Assembly: GCA_036384915.1 (NCBI GenBank)
Contig: DASVLJ010000078.1
Location: 186,001-250,000, forward strand
Source of the DNA: PKWO01 sp036384915
GTDB taxonomy: Bacteria > Pseudomonadota > Gammaproteobacteria > Burkholderiales > Burkholderiaceae_D
Length of the DNA: 64,000 nucleotides
Direction: 5' to 3'
Shown here: positions 16,973 through 24,985 of the stretch, one piece after another
How the letters are laid out: every line of letters starts with the position of its first letter
How positions within the stretch are numbered: the first letter of the stretch is position 1
The notes under the pieces: generated by a model
What the model was told of the DNA's origin: nothing
What the model saw: the letters and a program-made list of their open reading frames with translations, nothing else
The model's database searches: none
Translations under genes and position numbers: made by a program

Positions 16973-18997
16973 CTAGGTGTTTTGCATCAGTGCCTGCAGA
17001 GCGAGCAAGGCAGGTGTTGGAGCGGTGTTGATGTCGTTATCCACGACGGCACGTAAGCCTACCTTGTCGCGCTGAGCCGGACGGTGGCCTTTGAGTACGC
17101 CGTAGAAATGTGCATAGAGGGTGAGCAGGCGGCCGCCAACCATGGCCGATTTTTCGTTGTTGATCTCGGCCTCAATCCGCGCCAGCTCGTCGTTTGTTCC
17201 GGCGCTGTCCAGTGCCAAATGATACTGGCCGTAGAGCTCTTCAAGCGCTGCCTTGGTGTGTTCGGCTACGTCGGTCAGGCCTCGGTTTCCTGTCGGGGTA
17301 TACCTGGTGATATTGTCGATCTTGCGCCTGGCTTCACGCTGCAGCTCTTCCTGGCGGTCCTTTTTTGCCTCGGAAGCGGACTCTTCGATGCGCATGGTCA
17401 CGGCGTTGGCCGTACTGCCGGCAAATTGTTCGTGGAAGGATTGGCCTGCTTTGCTGCCGTACATTTGAAAGTGGATCATACTCCTGGCATGGCCTTCGTC
17501 CAAGGCGATGCCGGTTGTGACGGATTGCGCGGCCTGTGCTATGGCTTCGCGGTACTCGGCGCGCAATTGCTCACCCATAATGTTGGCGTTTGAGAGGGCA
17601 CTACGAATCAGCGGACCGGAGTCATCGGTAGTGAGGGTCACGGGCAGGGTTTGCGTCTGACTTTCGACGAATGCGCGAAATTCCTCGAAGTCGGCAAAGA
17701 GCTTGTTGAATATGCGCGCAAGCTCCCATTCCCGTTCGGTCCGGCGATTGTAGTTTTCCAGCGTGACGGCGTCGCCGCCATCCGCGGCGACTACCCCGGC
17801 GTAGTGCTCGCCCCAGATATTGCGCATGGCCTGGATCTCGGCACTTGTCTGTTGCTTGGCGACGTCAACGGTCTTGTCGGCAGCATGTAATGCTGCGATG
17901 GCACCCTGATATTCTTCCAGATTCAATCTGGCACCCATAGCGGGACCGAGCGCCGCCGTGCCCATTGACCGGGTTACGAAGCCTTCACCTACCTTGGGTG
18001 CCGCATATTCATTGACGCCCAGCCGTGCCGCGCGAGCCTTTTTCTCCGCATCACCCAAATTGAGATAGTCGCTGCTGGCCTGGCCGTTTTCTTCGTAGGC
18101 ATCGACCTGGTCGTGCTTTACCTCGTCCGTATCGGTATTCGCGATGTAACCTGCGATCTTGGCGACAGGTTCGGCGAGCCCCGCAGAGAGCGATGCGCGG
18201 CTTTCCACAAGCGGGCCTGGCTGGGCCAACGTGACTACCCGTCGGGATCGACCCAGAACATCGCGTACGACTTCATTGCACAGGTGGCTGGCCAAACCGG
18301 TGATCTTCTCCAGCCCGTCAGCATGCTGGTCGTCCACCGCCACCTCGCGAGCGGGCACGATGCGTTTGAGAGCGTTTGCATTACCTGGTATCTTGAGGCT
18401 GCCGCCCTCTTCCTTGAGCCGAATACTGGCCCGGCGACTGGAGAGAATCGCATTGCTGCGTGCGGCGGTGCCGGACTCGGCAAAGAACTCCTTGGCTTGG
18501 CCCTGGGTGCCGATGGCGAGCTTCAAGCCATCGGATATCTTCATGTCGGGCACGGATTTCCAGGCACGCGCGGCCGCTTGATCATGATGCCGCGTCGTGG
18601 TGCTGTCTAGGCCTTGGAGCGGCGCTTGATTCCCATCTTCGGCTTGCGGAACGTTTCCGAACGTGGCCTTGGTGCTTTCGTAGGTGGAGGAATAGGTGTC
18701 GCGGCGAATGTTTTGCGATTCGAATGTCGTGCCGATTTCAACAGACGAAGGTTGGTGGACGAAGTAGCCTTGCAGAGGAACGTTTTGCAAACTGGCCCGT
18801 GAATTGATGCTTTCAATTAACTTGCGCTGACGCACGTATTGCGGGCTGGTTGCGATCAGCTCATTGAGCTTGCGTTGCGCCGCGGCCTGCGCGTGCCCGT
18901 CGGTAAAGTGTTCAATGGAGGAGCGCGAGCGCGCACGCCCATTCGGCTCGGCCGAACCTTGGTGCTCAAGATCGGACTGGGGGACGCGCGTTCTCAT
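16973..18997 (-). CDS. Effector-like protein with N-terminal signature of DUF4157/eCIS-associated proteins
   Basis: This 674-residue protein has no signal peptide. Its N-terminus holds DGHAQAAAQRKLNELIATSP. That matches the D-x-x-x-A-x-x-Q-R-K-L-x(6)-S-P pattern I associate with proteins carrying DUF4157, a marker of cargo of extracellular contractile injection systems. The DUF4157 metalloprotease motif itself is absent. The remainder is charged and helical. Near residue 530, MIHFQMYGSKAGQSFHEQF also recalls C-terminal regions of such proteins. No toxin domain is recognised. It converges on the lysin operon and has a CTGTCAA-N2-TTGACAG palindrome 40 bases before its ATG, the same element as that operon. 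A -10-like TATCAT would give an almost leaderless mRNA. The effector role is inferred. Confidence 0.6.
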   Translation of the reverse strand: MRTRVPQSDLEHQGSAEPNGRARSRSSIEHFTDGHAQAAAQRKLNELIATSPQYVRQRKLIESINSRASLQNVPLQGYFVHQPSSVEIGTTFESQNIRRDTYSSTYESTKATFGNVPQAEDGNQAPLQGLDSTTTRHHDQAAARAWKSVPDMKISDGLKLAIGTQGQAKEFFAESGTAARSNAILSSRRASIRLKEEGGSLKIPGNANALKRIVPAREVAVDDQHADGLEKITGLASHLCNEVVRDVLGRSRRVVTLAQPGPLVESRASLSAGLAEPVAKIAGYIANTDTDEVKHDQVDAYEENGQASSDYLNLGDAEKKARAARLGVNEYAAPKVGEGFVTRSMGTAALGPAMGARLNLEEYQGAIAALHAADKTVDVAKQQTSAEIQAMRNIWGEHYAGVVAADGGDAVTLENYNRRTEREWELARIFNKLFADFEEFRAFVESQTQTLPVTLTTDDSGPLIRSALSNANIMGEQLRAEYREAIAQAAQSVTTGIALDEGHARSMIHFQMYGSKAGQSFHEQFAGSTANAVTMRIEESASEAKKDRQEELQREARRKIDNITRYTPTGNRGLTDVAEHTKAALEELYGQYHLALDSAGTNDELARIEAEINNEKSAMVGGRLLTLYAHFYGVLKGHRPAQRDKVGLRAVVDNDINTAPTPALLALQALMQNT

Positions 18998-19006
18998 CGT
19001 TGGCGA

Positions 19007-19052
19007 ATGATAACGCCCGTTTTGGAACGATCACACCTGTCAAGGTTGACAG
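19007..19052 (-). promoter_or_regulatory. Perfect lux-box-like palindrome with -10 element
   Basis: Positions 19037-19052 read CTGTCAA-N2-TTGACAG, with perfect 7-base arms fitting the CT-N12-AG rule of LuxR-type boxes. On the minus strand a -10-like TATCAT lies at 19012-19007, 35 bases centre to centre from the palindrome, nearly the 34 seen at 3553. The predicted start is within a few bases of the ATG at 18997. Confidence 0.5.
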
Positions 19053-19259
19053 TGTGGAGGCATGTCTTGTCTGTTACTCAACGCTCACTAAGCCAGGACA
19101 TTTCATCCCAACGCCGATATTGAATTCGGATTTTTGCAGCCAGCCAGCCGGCGCACCCCCAAACGCCGTATGGTGTGGCGAACGATACGGGTGGTTTTTT
19201 CAACGGGCCGTCTTTCAGCTATTCGAGGGCGATCGCCCCGCTGCATATCGACCCAAGTG

Positions 19260-21494
19260 TCATTCCGGACCAAGAACCCGTGCCACCTCATCCAATGTAG
19301 TCAACCCGTTTTTCACTTTTTCATAGGCATCGTCGCGCATGGTCGTGAAGCCATGCTCACGCGCATACTGTGCGATCTCGGTAAACGCGGCTTGGGCGGT
19401 AATCAAATGCCGCATGTGATCGTCGGGGGCCAGCACTTCATACAGCCCCACGCGCCCCTTGTAGCCGGTACGAAAACAGGCGTCGCAGCCGACCCCTTTA
19501 TAGACGGCCTGCATGCCGGAGCTGAAACGGCCACCCAGACGCTGCAGCAAAGGCTCCTCCGGCACTACCTGTTGGCGGCATCCCTCGCAGATTTTCCGCA
19601 CCAGCCGCTGCGCGATCACCGCTTGCAGCGCCGTGGCGGCGATGAAAGGCTTGAGCCCGAGATCGAGCAGGCGGGATACGGTTGCCAGGGCGGAATTGGT
19701 ATGGAGGGTGGAAAACACCTGGTGGCCGGTCAGCGCGGCGTGGAAAGCTACTTCCGCCGTTTCGATATCGCGAATCTCGCCGATCAGCAGCACGTCGGGA
19801 TCCTGCCGCAGGATGGCGCGCAATATCAGCGGAAACGACAGACCGATGCGCTCCCGGACCAGTACCTGGCCGGCGGTATCGAGATAGTACTCGACCGGGT
19901 CTTCGATCGTGATGTAGTTTTTTTCGTTCGTGGCATTGCTTTGCAGCAGGCTATAGAGCGTGGTCGTCTTGCCGCTGCCGGTTGGCCCGGTGGCGAGGAT
20001 GATGCCTTGCGGCTTGTCGCTGGCGTAACGGATCTTGTCGAGGTTGCTCGCGGAAAATCCGAGCGCGTCCAGCGACAGCACGGCAGAATTGCGGTCCAGA
20101 ATCCGCATCACCAGTTTTTCGCCATTGATGGTCGGCAGCGTCGAGATGCGCAAATCCACTACGCGCTTCGGCGTCTTGACGGTAATACGGCCATCCTGCG
20201 GCCGCCGGCGTTCCGCGATATCGAGTTCCGCCATGACCTTGATGCGGGAAACGATGGATTGATGCATGCTGTGGGGGATCAGGATCTTGTCGACCAGCAC
20301 GCCGTCGATGCGCAAGCGCACGACGACGTTTTTCGCGCGCGGCTGGATATGAATGTCCGATGCGCCAAGCCGGATGGCCTCGAGCAGGATCGAATTGACG
20401 ATGCGGATCGCCGGCGGTTCTTCGGTGCTGCGCAGCAGATCGTCGAGCGACATCGCGCCGTCGTCTTCGACGACGATTTCGATGCCTTCGTAGGGGTCCG
20501 GGTTGTCGAATGCGACGTTCAGGTCGGCAAGATTACTTGCATCGAGATGATAGACTTCGGCAACCTTGGACTTGATGGCGCTGATCGAGGCCAGAACGGG
20601 CACCACGTCCAGCCCCGTCACGAAGCGCAGATCCTCGATCAAGCCGGCATCGAGCGGATCGGCCATGGCCAGCGTCAGGCGCTTGTTGAGGGTATTCAAG
20701 GGAACGACAAGCTGGCGCTGGCATAGCGTGGCAGGGACCAGCGCCGCCACAGCGGGTTCGACGCTGAATTCGTTCAACGCAACCTGCTGAATCGTCAATT
20801 CCTTGCCAAGCAGATCATGGATGGCCTTCTCCGTGATGCCGCACCCTTCGATCACCAGGTTGATCATCGGCTCTTTGCGCTGGGACTGCAGCTTCACCAT
20901 GTCATGCATTTGCTGCGCATTGAGCAAGCCGCGCTTGTGCAACATGAACGCGAGCTGGCTGCGGTTGGAGACGCCGAACTTGGCAAGCTGCTCCAGCTCC
21001 TTCGACTTTTCGAGGTTGTCGCGCTTGAGCGCATCGTTCTTGCGCATCAATTCATGCTGTTCGAGCGCCAGTGCGATGGTGACGCGCAGATCGTCGTCGT
21101 TCCATGGCTTCAGGATGAACTTGTAGACCGCGCCGGTTTTCATCGCACTGACCACGGCATTGACGTCGGCATGCCCGGTCAGCATGATGCGGATCATGCT
21201 TGGCTGCAGTGCGCGCGCCTGCTTCAGCAGTTCCCCGCCGTTCAGCTCCGGCATCATGTAGTCGCTGACGATGACGTGGAAGGTTTCCCGCCGCAATCGC
21301 TCCAACGCCTCTTGCGGGCTGGAACAAGCGACGACTTCATAGCTCTCCTGGCGAAATACGCGCCGCAGTGCCGACAGGACGGAGGGTTCGTCATCCACCA
21401 GCAACAGCCGGTATGGAGCGCTTTTCGGGGATGGGCTTTCTCCGGACGATTGCTCTCCGGTAAACAGGTGGGCGAAACGCGCGCCGCTATTCAT
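19260..21494 (-). CDS. Response-regulator receiver domain fused to PilB/GspE-type ATPase
   Basis: A 744-residue fusion. Residues about 26-145 are a receiver domain (LLLVDDE acidic pocket, phospho-acceptor Asp in VSDYMMPE, conserved Lys in FILKPW). Residues about 180-330 resemble the N-terminal MshEN/T2SSE_N region. The C-terminal 400 residues are a secretion ATPase: Walker A GPTGSGKTTT, Walker B region LLIGEIRDIETAE, and the zinc-binding pair CEGC and CDAC. PilB/GspE enzymes power pilus or type II pseudopilus assembly. A receiver on the same chain suggests that phosphorylation by the adjacent kinase controls the motor directly. The start at 21494 overlaps the kinase stop by four bases and fits the domain boundary. 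An earlier in-frame start would only add shadow sequence. Confidence 0.88.
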   Translation of the reverse strand: MNSGARFAHLFTGEQSSGESPSPKSAPYRLLLVDDEPSVLSALRRVFRQESYEVVACSSPQEALERLRRETFHVIVSDYMMPELNGGELLKQARALQPSMIRIMLTGHADVNAVVSAMKTGAVYKFILKPWNDDDLRVTIALALEQHELMRKNDALKRDNLEKSKELEQLAKFGVSNRSQLAFMLHKRGLLNAQQMHDMVKLQSQRKEPMINLVIEGCGITEKAIHDLLGKELTIQQVALNEFSVEPAVAALVPATLCQRQLVVPLNTLNKRLTLAMADPLDAGLIEDLRFVTGLDVVPVLASISAIKSKVAEVYHLDASNLADLNVAFDNPDPYEGIEIVVEDDGAMSLDDLLRSTEEPPAIRIVNSILLEAIRLGASDIHIQPRAKNVVVRLRIDGVLVDKILIPHSMHQSIVSRIKVMAELDIAERRRPQDGRITVKTPKRVVDLRISTLPTINGEKLVMRILDRNSAVLSLDALGFSASNLDKIRYASDKPQGIILATGPTGSGKTTTLYSLLQSNATNEKNYITIEDPVEYYLDTAGQVLVRERIGLSFPLILRAILRQDPDVLLIGEIRDIETAEVAFHAALTGHQVFSTLHTNSALATVSRLLDLGLKPFIAATALQAVIAQRLVRKICEGCRQQVVPEEPLLQRLGGRFSSGMQAVYKGVGCDACFRTGYKGRVGLYEVLAPDDHMRHLITAQAAFTEIAQYAREHGFTTMRDDAYEKVKNGLTTLDEVARVLGPE

Positions 21495-22744
21495 GTCGCT
21501 TCCCCGTTCGCTATGGGTGGGCAAAGGGGCAGGCAGATGGTGAAGGTGCTGCCCAGCCCCACGGTACTGTCCACCTCGATGCGCCCGCCGTGGGCTGCCG
21601 CAACGTCGGCACAGACTGTCAATCCCAGGCCGGTACCTTTGCCGACATCGCGTGTAGTGTAGAAGGGATCGAAGATGCGGGGCAGCGCATCCGGGGCGAT
21701 GCCGCACCCGTTGTCCTTGACCGCGATGTGGATTTCCTGCCCCACCGGCCGCGTCGAGACCCGCACCGTGCCGCCCTTGGCAATCGCTTGCATGGCGTTT
21801 TGCATGATCGCCAGCAGCATCTGATTGATGCGCCCCTGGTCGCATTCGATGGTGGGCAGGGGGAGCACATCGAGTTCGATCGCAATATCCTCCCGTGCCT
21901 GATCGCGGACTATGCCGCACACGGCGCGCACCGCATCGTTCAAGTCGATACCGGCTGTGAGCGTGTAGTCGATGCCGGCATATCTTCGCAGGTTGCCGAT
22001 GATGCCTGCGATGCGGTCGGCGCCATCGGTCGATTCCTTCAGTAGCGGCGGAAAGTCCTCCAGCACGAGATCCACATCGGTTTCGCGCCACAGCCGATCA
22101 GCGGTCTCCGCGTCGCCCCGGCGATACGCGAGCAGGACAGCGGAAAGCTGTTTCACATAAGCGGTTGCCGTTATGGCGTTGCTGCGAATGAAGCCGATCG
22201 GGTTGTTGATTTCATGCGCCATGCCGGCTGCCAGGCTGCCAACCGATGCCATCTTCTCGGATTGGTATAGTTGACGCTGTGCCCTTGCAATCACGTCCAC
22301 CTGCTGTGCGACGCGCTGTTCCAACTGCGTGGCGAGATCGCGGTACTGTTGCTCCGATTCCTGTAATGCGGCATGCTTTTGCTGCAAGGCTTCGTAATCA
22401 GCCTGTACCGACGCGACATGCAGCACCGCTGCCATGCGGTAGCGGCGTTCCCCCGTCAGCATCCATTCGATGCAGCGGGCGATAGCGGTAACCGACCCGC
22501 TCGGCGCACCGACTGCGTGCAGGCTGCCGATCGGCTCGATGTCGAGCAGCAAGGTTTCCGTGACGATTCCTTCGGACCCATCGCTTAATTTTCCCGGCTC
22601 ACCCAACACGACGTGTCCATCGAGGCCGGCGAGTTGCCATCGGATGCCAAGCATGGCGTCGAGTACCGACTTGAGCTTCGCCGAAAATCGCGTACTCAGC
22701 AATTCCGTCAAGGTAAAGTCTCGGTCGAATTGCTGCGCAGCCAT
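21491..22744 (-). CDS. Soluble sensor histidine kinase
   Basis: A 417-residue kinase without membrane segments. The first 120 residues are an unassigned input region (a PAS or roadblock-like fold is possible). A coiled coil at about 130-180 leads to the H-box GMAHEINNPIGF and an HATPase domain (NAMQAI, DNGCGI, GTGLGL). The start at 22744 lies 2 bases after the GTPase stop, behind a G-rich ribosome binding site, and matches the domain start. A longer frame upstream would overlap the GTPase. It overlaps the receiver-ATPase gene by four bases and is its likely phosphodonor. A cytoplasmic signal, perhaps the state of the neighbouring MglA-like GTPase, is the inferred input. Confidence 0.87.
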   Translation of the reverse strand: MAAQQFDRDFTLTELLSTRFSAKLKSVLDAMLGIRWQLAGLDGHVVLGEPGKLSDGSEGIVTETLLLDIEPIGSLHAVGAPSGSVTAIARCIEWMLTGERRYRMAAVLHVASVQADYEALQQKHAALQESEQQYRDLATQLEQRVAQQVDVIARAQRQLYQSEKMASVGSLAAGMAHEINNPIGFIRSNAITATAYVKQLSAVLLAYRRGDAETADRLWRETDVDLVLEDFPPLLKESTDGADRIAGIIGNLRRYAGIDYTLTAGIDLNDAVRAVCGIVRDQAREDIAIELDVLPLPTIECDQGRINQMLLAIMQNAMQAIAKGGTVRVSTRPVGQEIHIAVKDNGCGIAPDALPRIFDPFYTTRDVGKGTGLGLTVCADVAAAHGGRIEVDSTVGLGSTFTICLPLCPPIANGEAT

Positions 22745-22746
22745 TC

Positions 22747-23391
22747 CTACCCCCCCGCCGCTGAAATAAAAACATCTTCCGACAAGCGATGTTGCCGGCT
22801 CAGGGAGAATTCGTCGTCGAGGCGACGGTAGATGCCGGAGAGCACGGACCGGTAGGTCTCCCTCACGCCCGTTCCCTCCAGCGCCGAAGCAAAAAACAGC
22901 GGCCACGGCGTGCTTGACCACCGGCCCCGAATCTCTTCCTCGTCCAGGATATCGGGCATGTCACGTTTGTTGAATTGCACGGCCAAGGGTAGGGCCTCCG
23001 GATCGAGCCCGACCAACGCGGCATTGGTCAGCAAATTGTCGAAAGCGCCGCCATTGTTGACAGCCTGATTGCGTTGTGAATCCGCGACAAATACCACGCC
23101 ATCCGCCCGGGACAGCACGGCTTTGCGCGTCCCATCGTGCGCCACCTGGCCCGGCACGGTGAACAGGTTGAATTTCACCAGGAGGCCGGACGGCGCTCTG
23201 AAGCCGAGCGGCAACAGATCAAAAAACAGCGTGCGGTCGCCCTCGGTTTCCAGCGTCATCATCTCGCCCTTCAAGCCCGGTGCCAGCAAGTCATGCAAGC
23301 GCGCCAGGTTCGTCGTCTTGCCGGACAGGGCTGGCCCATAGTAGACAATCTTGACGCTCAATCGATTGCGCTGTTCATCCAGTTCGGCCAT
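22747..23391 (-). CDS. MglA-like small GTPase
   Basis: A 214-residue Ras-like GTPase of the bacterial MglA group. The P-loop is GPALSGKTTN, switch 2 contains FTVPGQ, and the base-recognition motif is NKRD. MglA proteins set polarity of type IV pili and gliding machinery in Myxococcus and relatives. It starts the three-gene operon with a kinase and a receiver-PilB fusion, supporting a role in placing or switching a pilus-type motor. No MglB/roadblock GAP gene is adjacent. The C-terminal 25 residues extend past the GTPase fold. Assignment to the family is firm; the cellular role is inferred. Confidence 0.88.
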   Translation of the reverse strand: MAELDEQRNRLSVKIVYYGPALSGKTTNLARLHDLLAPGLKGEMMTLETEGDRTLFFDLLPLGFRAPSGLLVKFNLFTVPGQVAHDGTRKAVLSRADGVVFVADSQRNQAVNNGGAFDNLLTNAALVGLDPEALPLAVQFNKRDMPDILDEEEIRGRWSSTPWPLFFASALEGTGVRETYRSVLSGIYRRLDDEFSLSRQHRLSEDVFISAAGG

Positions 23392-23435
23392 ATTCGGATG
23401 GTGGTGGATCGGAGGGACAAAGCCAGTACTGACCA

Positions 23436-23463
23436 GTATTACAGATTAGCACTTCCCGGTCAA
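23436..23463 (-). promoter_or_regulatory. Candidate sigma-70 promoter for the MglA-kinase-ATPase operon
   Basis: On the minus strand TTGACC (23463-23458), a 16-base spacer and TAATAC (23441-23436) form a fair promoter. The predicted start is about 40 bases before the GTPase ATG. Confidence 0.4.
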
Positions 23464-23825
23464 AACCATTGGATCCGGCGGACGCTTACCAAGTGGTCTT
23501 CATTTTGAGTACTTTCTGTTGCGCGTATTGACCCCGGCATTCAACGCGTCCATCTTGCCTGAGAACGGACAAATAACTACCAGCCGAGATTCTTGCCAGA
23601 CAGTAGCGGAAGGGGCAAGCATGGGAAATCCCGCGCGCAAGCGAAGAGGTTTTGCTGCTGGGGCGGGTTGGATTCGTTCAGGATTAGATATTGTGTCCGT
23701 CATAGCTTCAGTTTGAAGTCCTGGTGGGCGGCCTGCGAAAGTGATGGTTATCGTCTCGGCCTCGATTCAACATGCCCTTCACTCATGATTTTCAGTTAAT
23801 GTGGCATTGCTTCTGGGCGAATCCC
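23464..23825. other. Intergenic region between divergent operons
   Basis: About 360 bases hold no recognisable gene. Small frames lack motifs and ribosome binding sites. Both flanking promoters lie at its edges. Confidence 0.45.
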
Positions 23826-23857
23826 TTGACTTCCATTGAATTACGGTTATAATTTAA
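23826..23857 (+). promoter_or_regulatory. tetR promoter with overlapping operator
   Basis: TTGACT (23826-23831), a 16-base spacer and TATAAT (23848-23853) form a strong sigma-70 promoter. AATTACGGTTATAATTTAA at 23839-23857 overlaps the -10 and matches 17 of 19 bases of the perfect palindrome at 24567-24600, read on the opposite strand. This suggests that the TetR-family gene represses itself and the downstream cluster. Confidence 0.55.
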
Positions 23858-23894
23858 ATGTGATGACATAATTCATTGGGCAAAAGCGGCTTCC

Positions 23895-24476
23895 ATGCGC
23901 TACGAAAAAGGTCAAAAAGAGCTTACGCGAGCGAGGATTCTCGACGTTGCTTCGAAACGCTTTCGCGGGGAAGGTGTTGCGGGGGTGGGATTGGCCGGCA
24001 TCATGCAAGATGCGAATCTTACCAATGGGGCATTTTACGTACACTTCAAGTCGAAGGAAGATTTGGTTCAAGAAGTTGTCGCGAATACCTTGGATCGCAG
24101 GCTCGAAGCGATGATATCGGCCGCGTCGAAAGGGCAAAGCCTGGAAGAAGGGATTCGTGAATATCTCAGCCCCGAGGCGCGCGATTGTCCCGCTGAGGGC
24201 TGTCCGGCCGCGGCGCTGGTCGCGGAGATAGCTCGTCACCCGGAAGAGACGCGCACGCTGTTCACAGGAAGAATTGGGCGGTTCATCGATCTGATCGCCC
24301 GCAGCTTGCCAGGGCGAGACCTGGAAACGCAACGCAAGGATGCTGCGGCCTTGTACGGCATGATGGTGGGCACGTTGCAGTTGGCCCGTGCCGTTAATGA
24401 TAAGGCGATGTCCGATCAAATCCTTGAAGGCGGAATAGAGGCAGGGCTCGCGATCGTTCGAAGGCGGCGGGTATAA
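23895..24476 (+). CDS. TetR-family transcriptional regulator
   Basis: A 193-residue regulator with the typical N-terminal helix-turn-helix (RARILDVASKRF, then GIMQDANLTNGAFYVHFKSKEDL). The ligand-binding part contains two Cys-flanked segments (DCPAEGCP), seen in a TetR_C subgroup. The promoter overlaps an operator-like sequence shared with the region before the DUF4148 gene, so it probably represses itself and the cluster that follows. The ligand is unknown; the cluster suggests a small hydrophobic or carbonyl compound, which is inference. Confidence 0.9.
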   Translation: MRYEKGQKELTRARILDVASKRFRGEGVAGVGLAGIMQDANLTNGAFYVHFKSKEDLVQEVVANTLDRRLEAMISAASKGQSLEEGIREYLSPEARDCPAEGCPAAALVAEIARHPEETRTLFTGRIGRFIDLIARSLPGRDLETQRKDAAALYGMMVGTLQLARAVNDKAMSDQILEGGIEAGLAIVRRRRV

Positions 24477-24566
24477 ATTGCCTCGAGTAATTTCAAATTG
24501 AAAAAACGACCCTGACGCTAACGGCGCCCGAATCAGAGTCGGCAATGTCTTGGCGCCTAATTTTTT

Positions 24567-24600
24567 GCCCCATTAAATTATGATCGTAATTTAATGGGGC
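24567..24600. promoter_or_regulatory. Perfect 14-base inverted repeat, probable TetR operator
   Basis: GCCCCATTAAATTA and its exact complement flank a 6-base centre, 22 bases before the DUF4148 gene start. The T-run lies upstream and an A-run downstream on the other strand, so it is not a rho-independent terminator in either direction. The inner 19 bases match the sequence over the tetR -10 element. Confidence 0.6.
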
Positions 24601-24622
24601 ATAGGACCGTTGGAGAATGAAC

Positions 24623-24859
24623 ATGAATACCAAGCCTTTGCTCGCCGGACTTCTCGCCTTTGTCGCAAGCGGCCATATTTTTGCGCAACGGCCGGATAAG
24701 GCCGCGCCTTCACCAGGAAAGACTCGCGCGCAAGTTTTGGAGGAACTGAAGCAGGCGCAAGAGAGCGGCAACGACATGCCTACCGGATTCCTCGCCTATC
24801 ACGTTCCGCCGACCAAGGCCGAGCCGCAAGCGCCTTCAAAAACAGCAAGCAAGAACTAA
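24623..24859 (+). CDS. DUF4148-type small periplasmic protein
   Basis: A 78-residue protein with a signal peptide (cleavage probably after HIFA) and the motif TRAQVLEELKQAQESG, characteristic of the DUF4148 family common in Burkholderiales. Function is unknown. I chose the ATG at 24623 because GGAG lies 7 bases upstream; the ATG at 24617 would leave only one base. It is the first gene after the TetR operator. A gap of about 125 bases separates it from the SDR gene. Confidence 0.7.
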   Translation: MNTKPLLAGLLAFVASGHIFAQRPDKAAPSPGKTRAQVLEELKQAQESGNDMPTGFLAYHVPPTKAEPQAPSKTASKN

Positions 24860-24985
24860 TGGGCGTTCTACTCCCTATTACCCAGCTACGGCCGGGCAAG
24901 TCAGGCTGTCTAGGCCGGCTCGTAGCATGCAACCGGTCCCGTTGATCAAGTACGCAAATCTTCCCCAGCCCACAAGGATCTAACA

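Noticed and set aside
4112..18997. Complete contractile injection system or type VI secretion locus
   Set aside because: No sheath, tube, baseplate, spike or AAA ATPase gene was recognised; only one protein resembles injection-system cargo.
19134..20726. 530-residue plus-strand open frame
   Set aside because: It is antisense to the receiver-ATPase gene, which carries all its conserved motifs.
21495..22091. Extended N-terminus for the receiver-ATPase protein
   Set aside because: The upstream part overlaps the kinase gene in another frame and is Arg-His-rich shadow sequence; MNSGARF at 21494 fits the four-base overlap with the kinase stop.
24567..24600. Rho-independent terminator
   Set aside because: The stem is perfect but the T-run lies before it on the plus strand and the minus strand has A after it; an operator role fits better.
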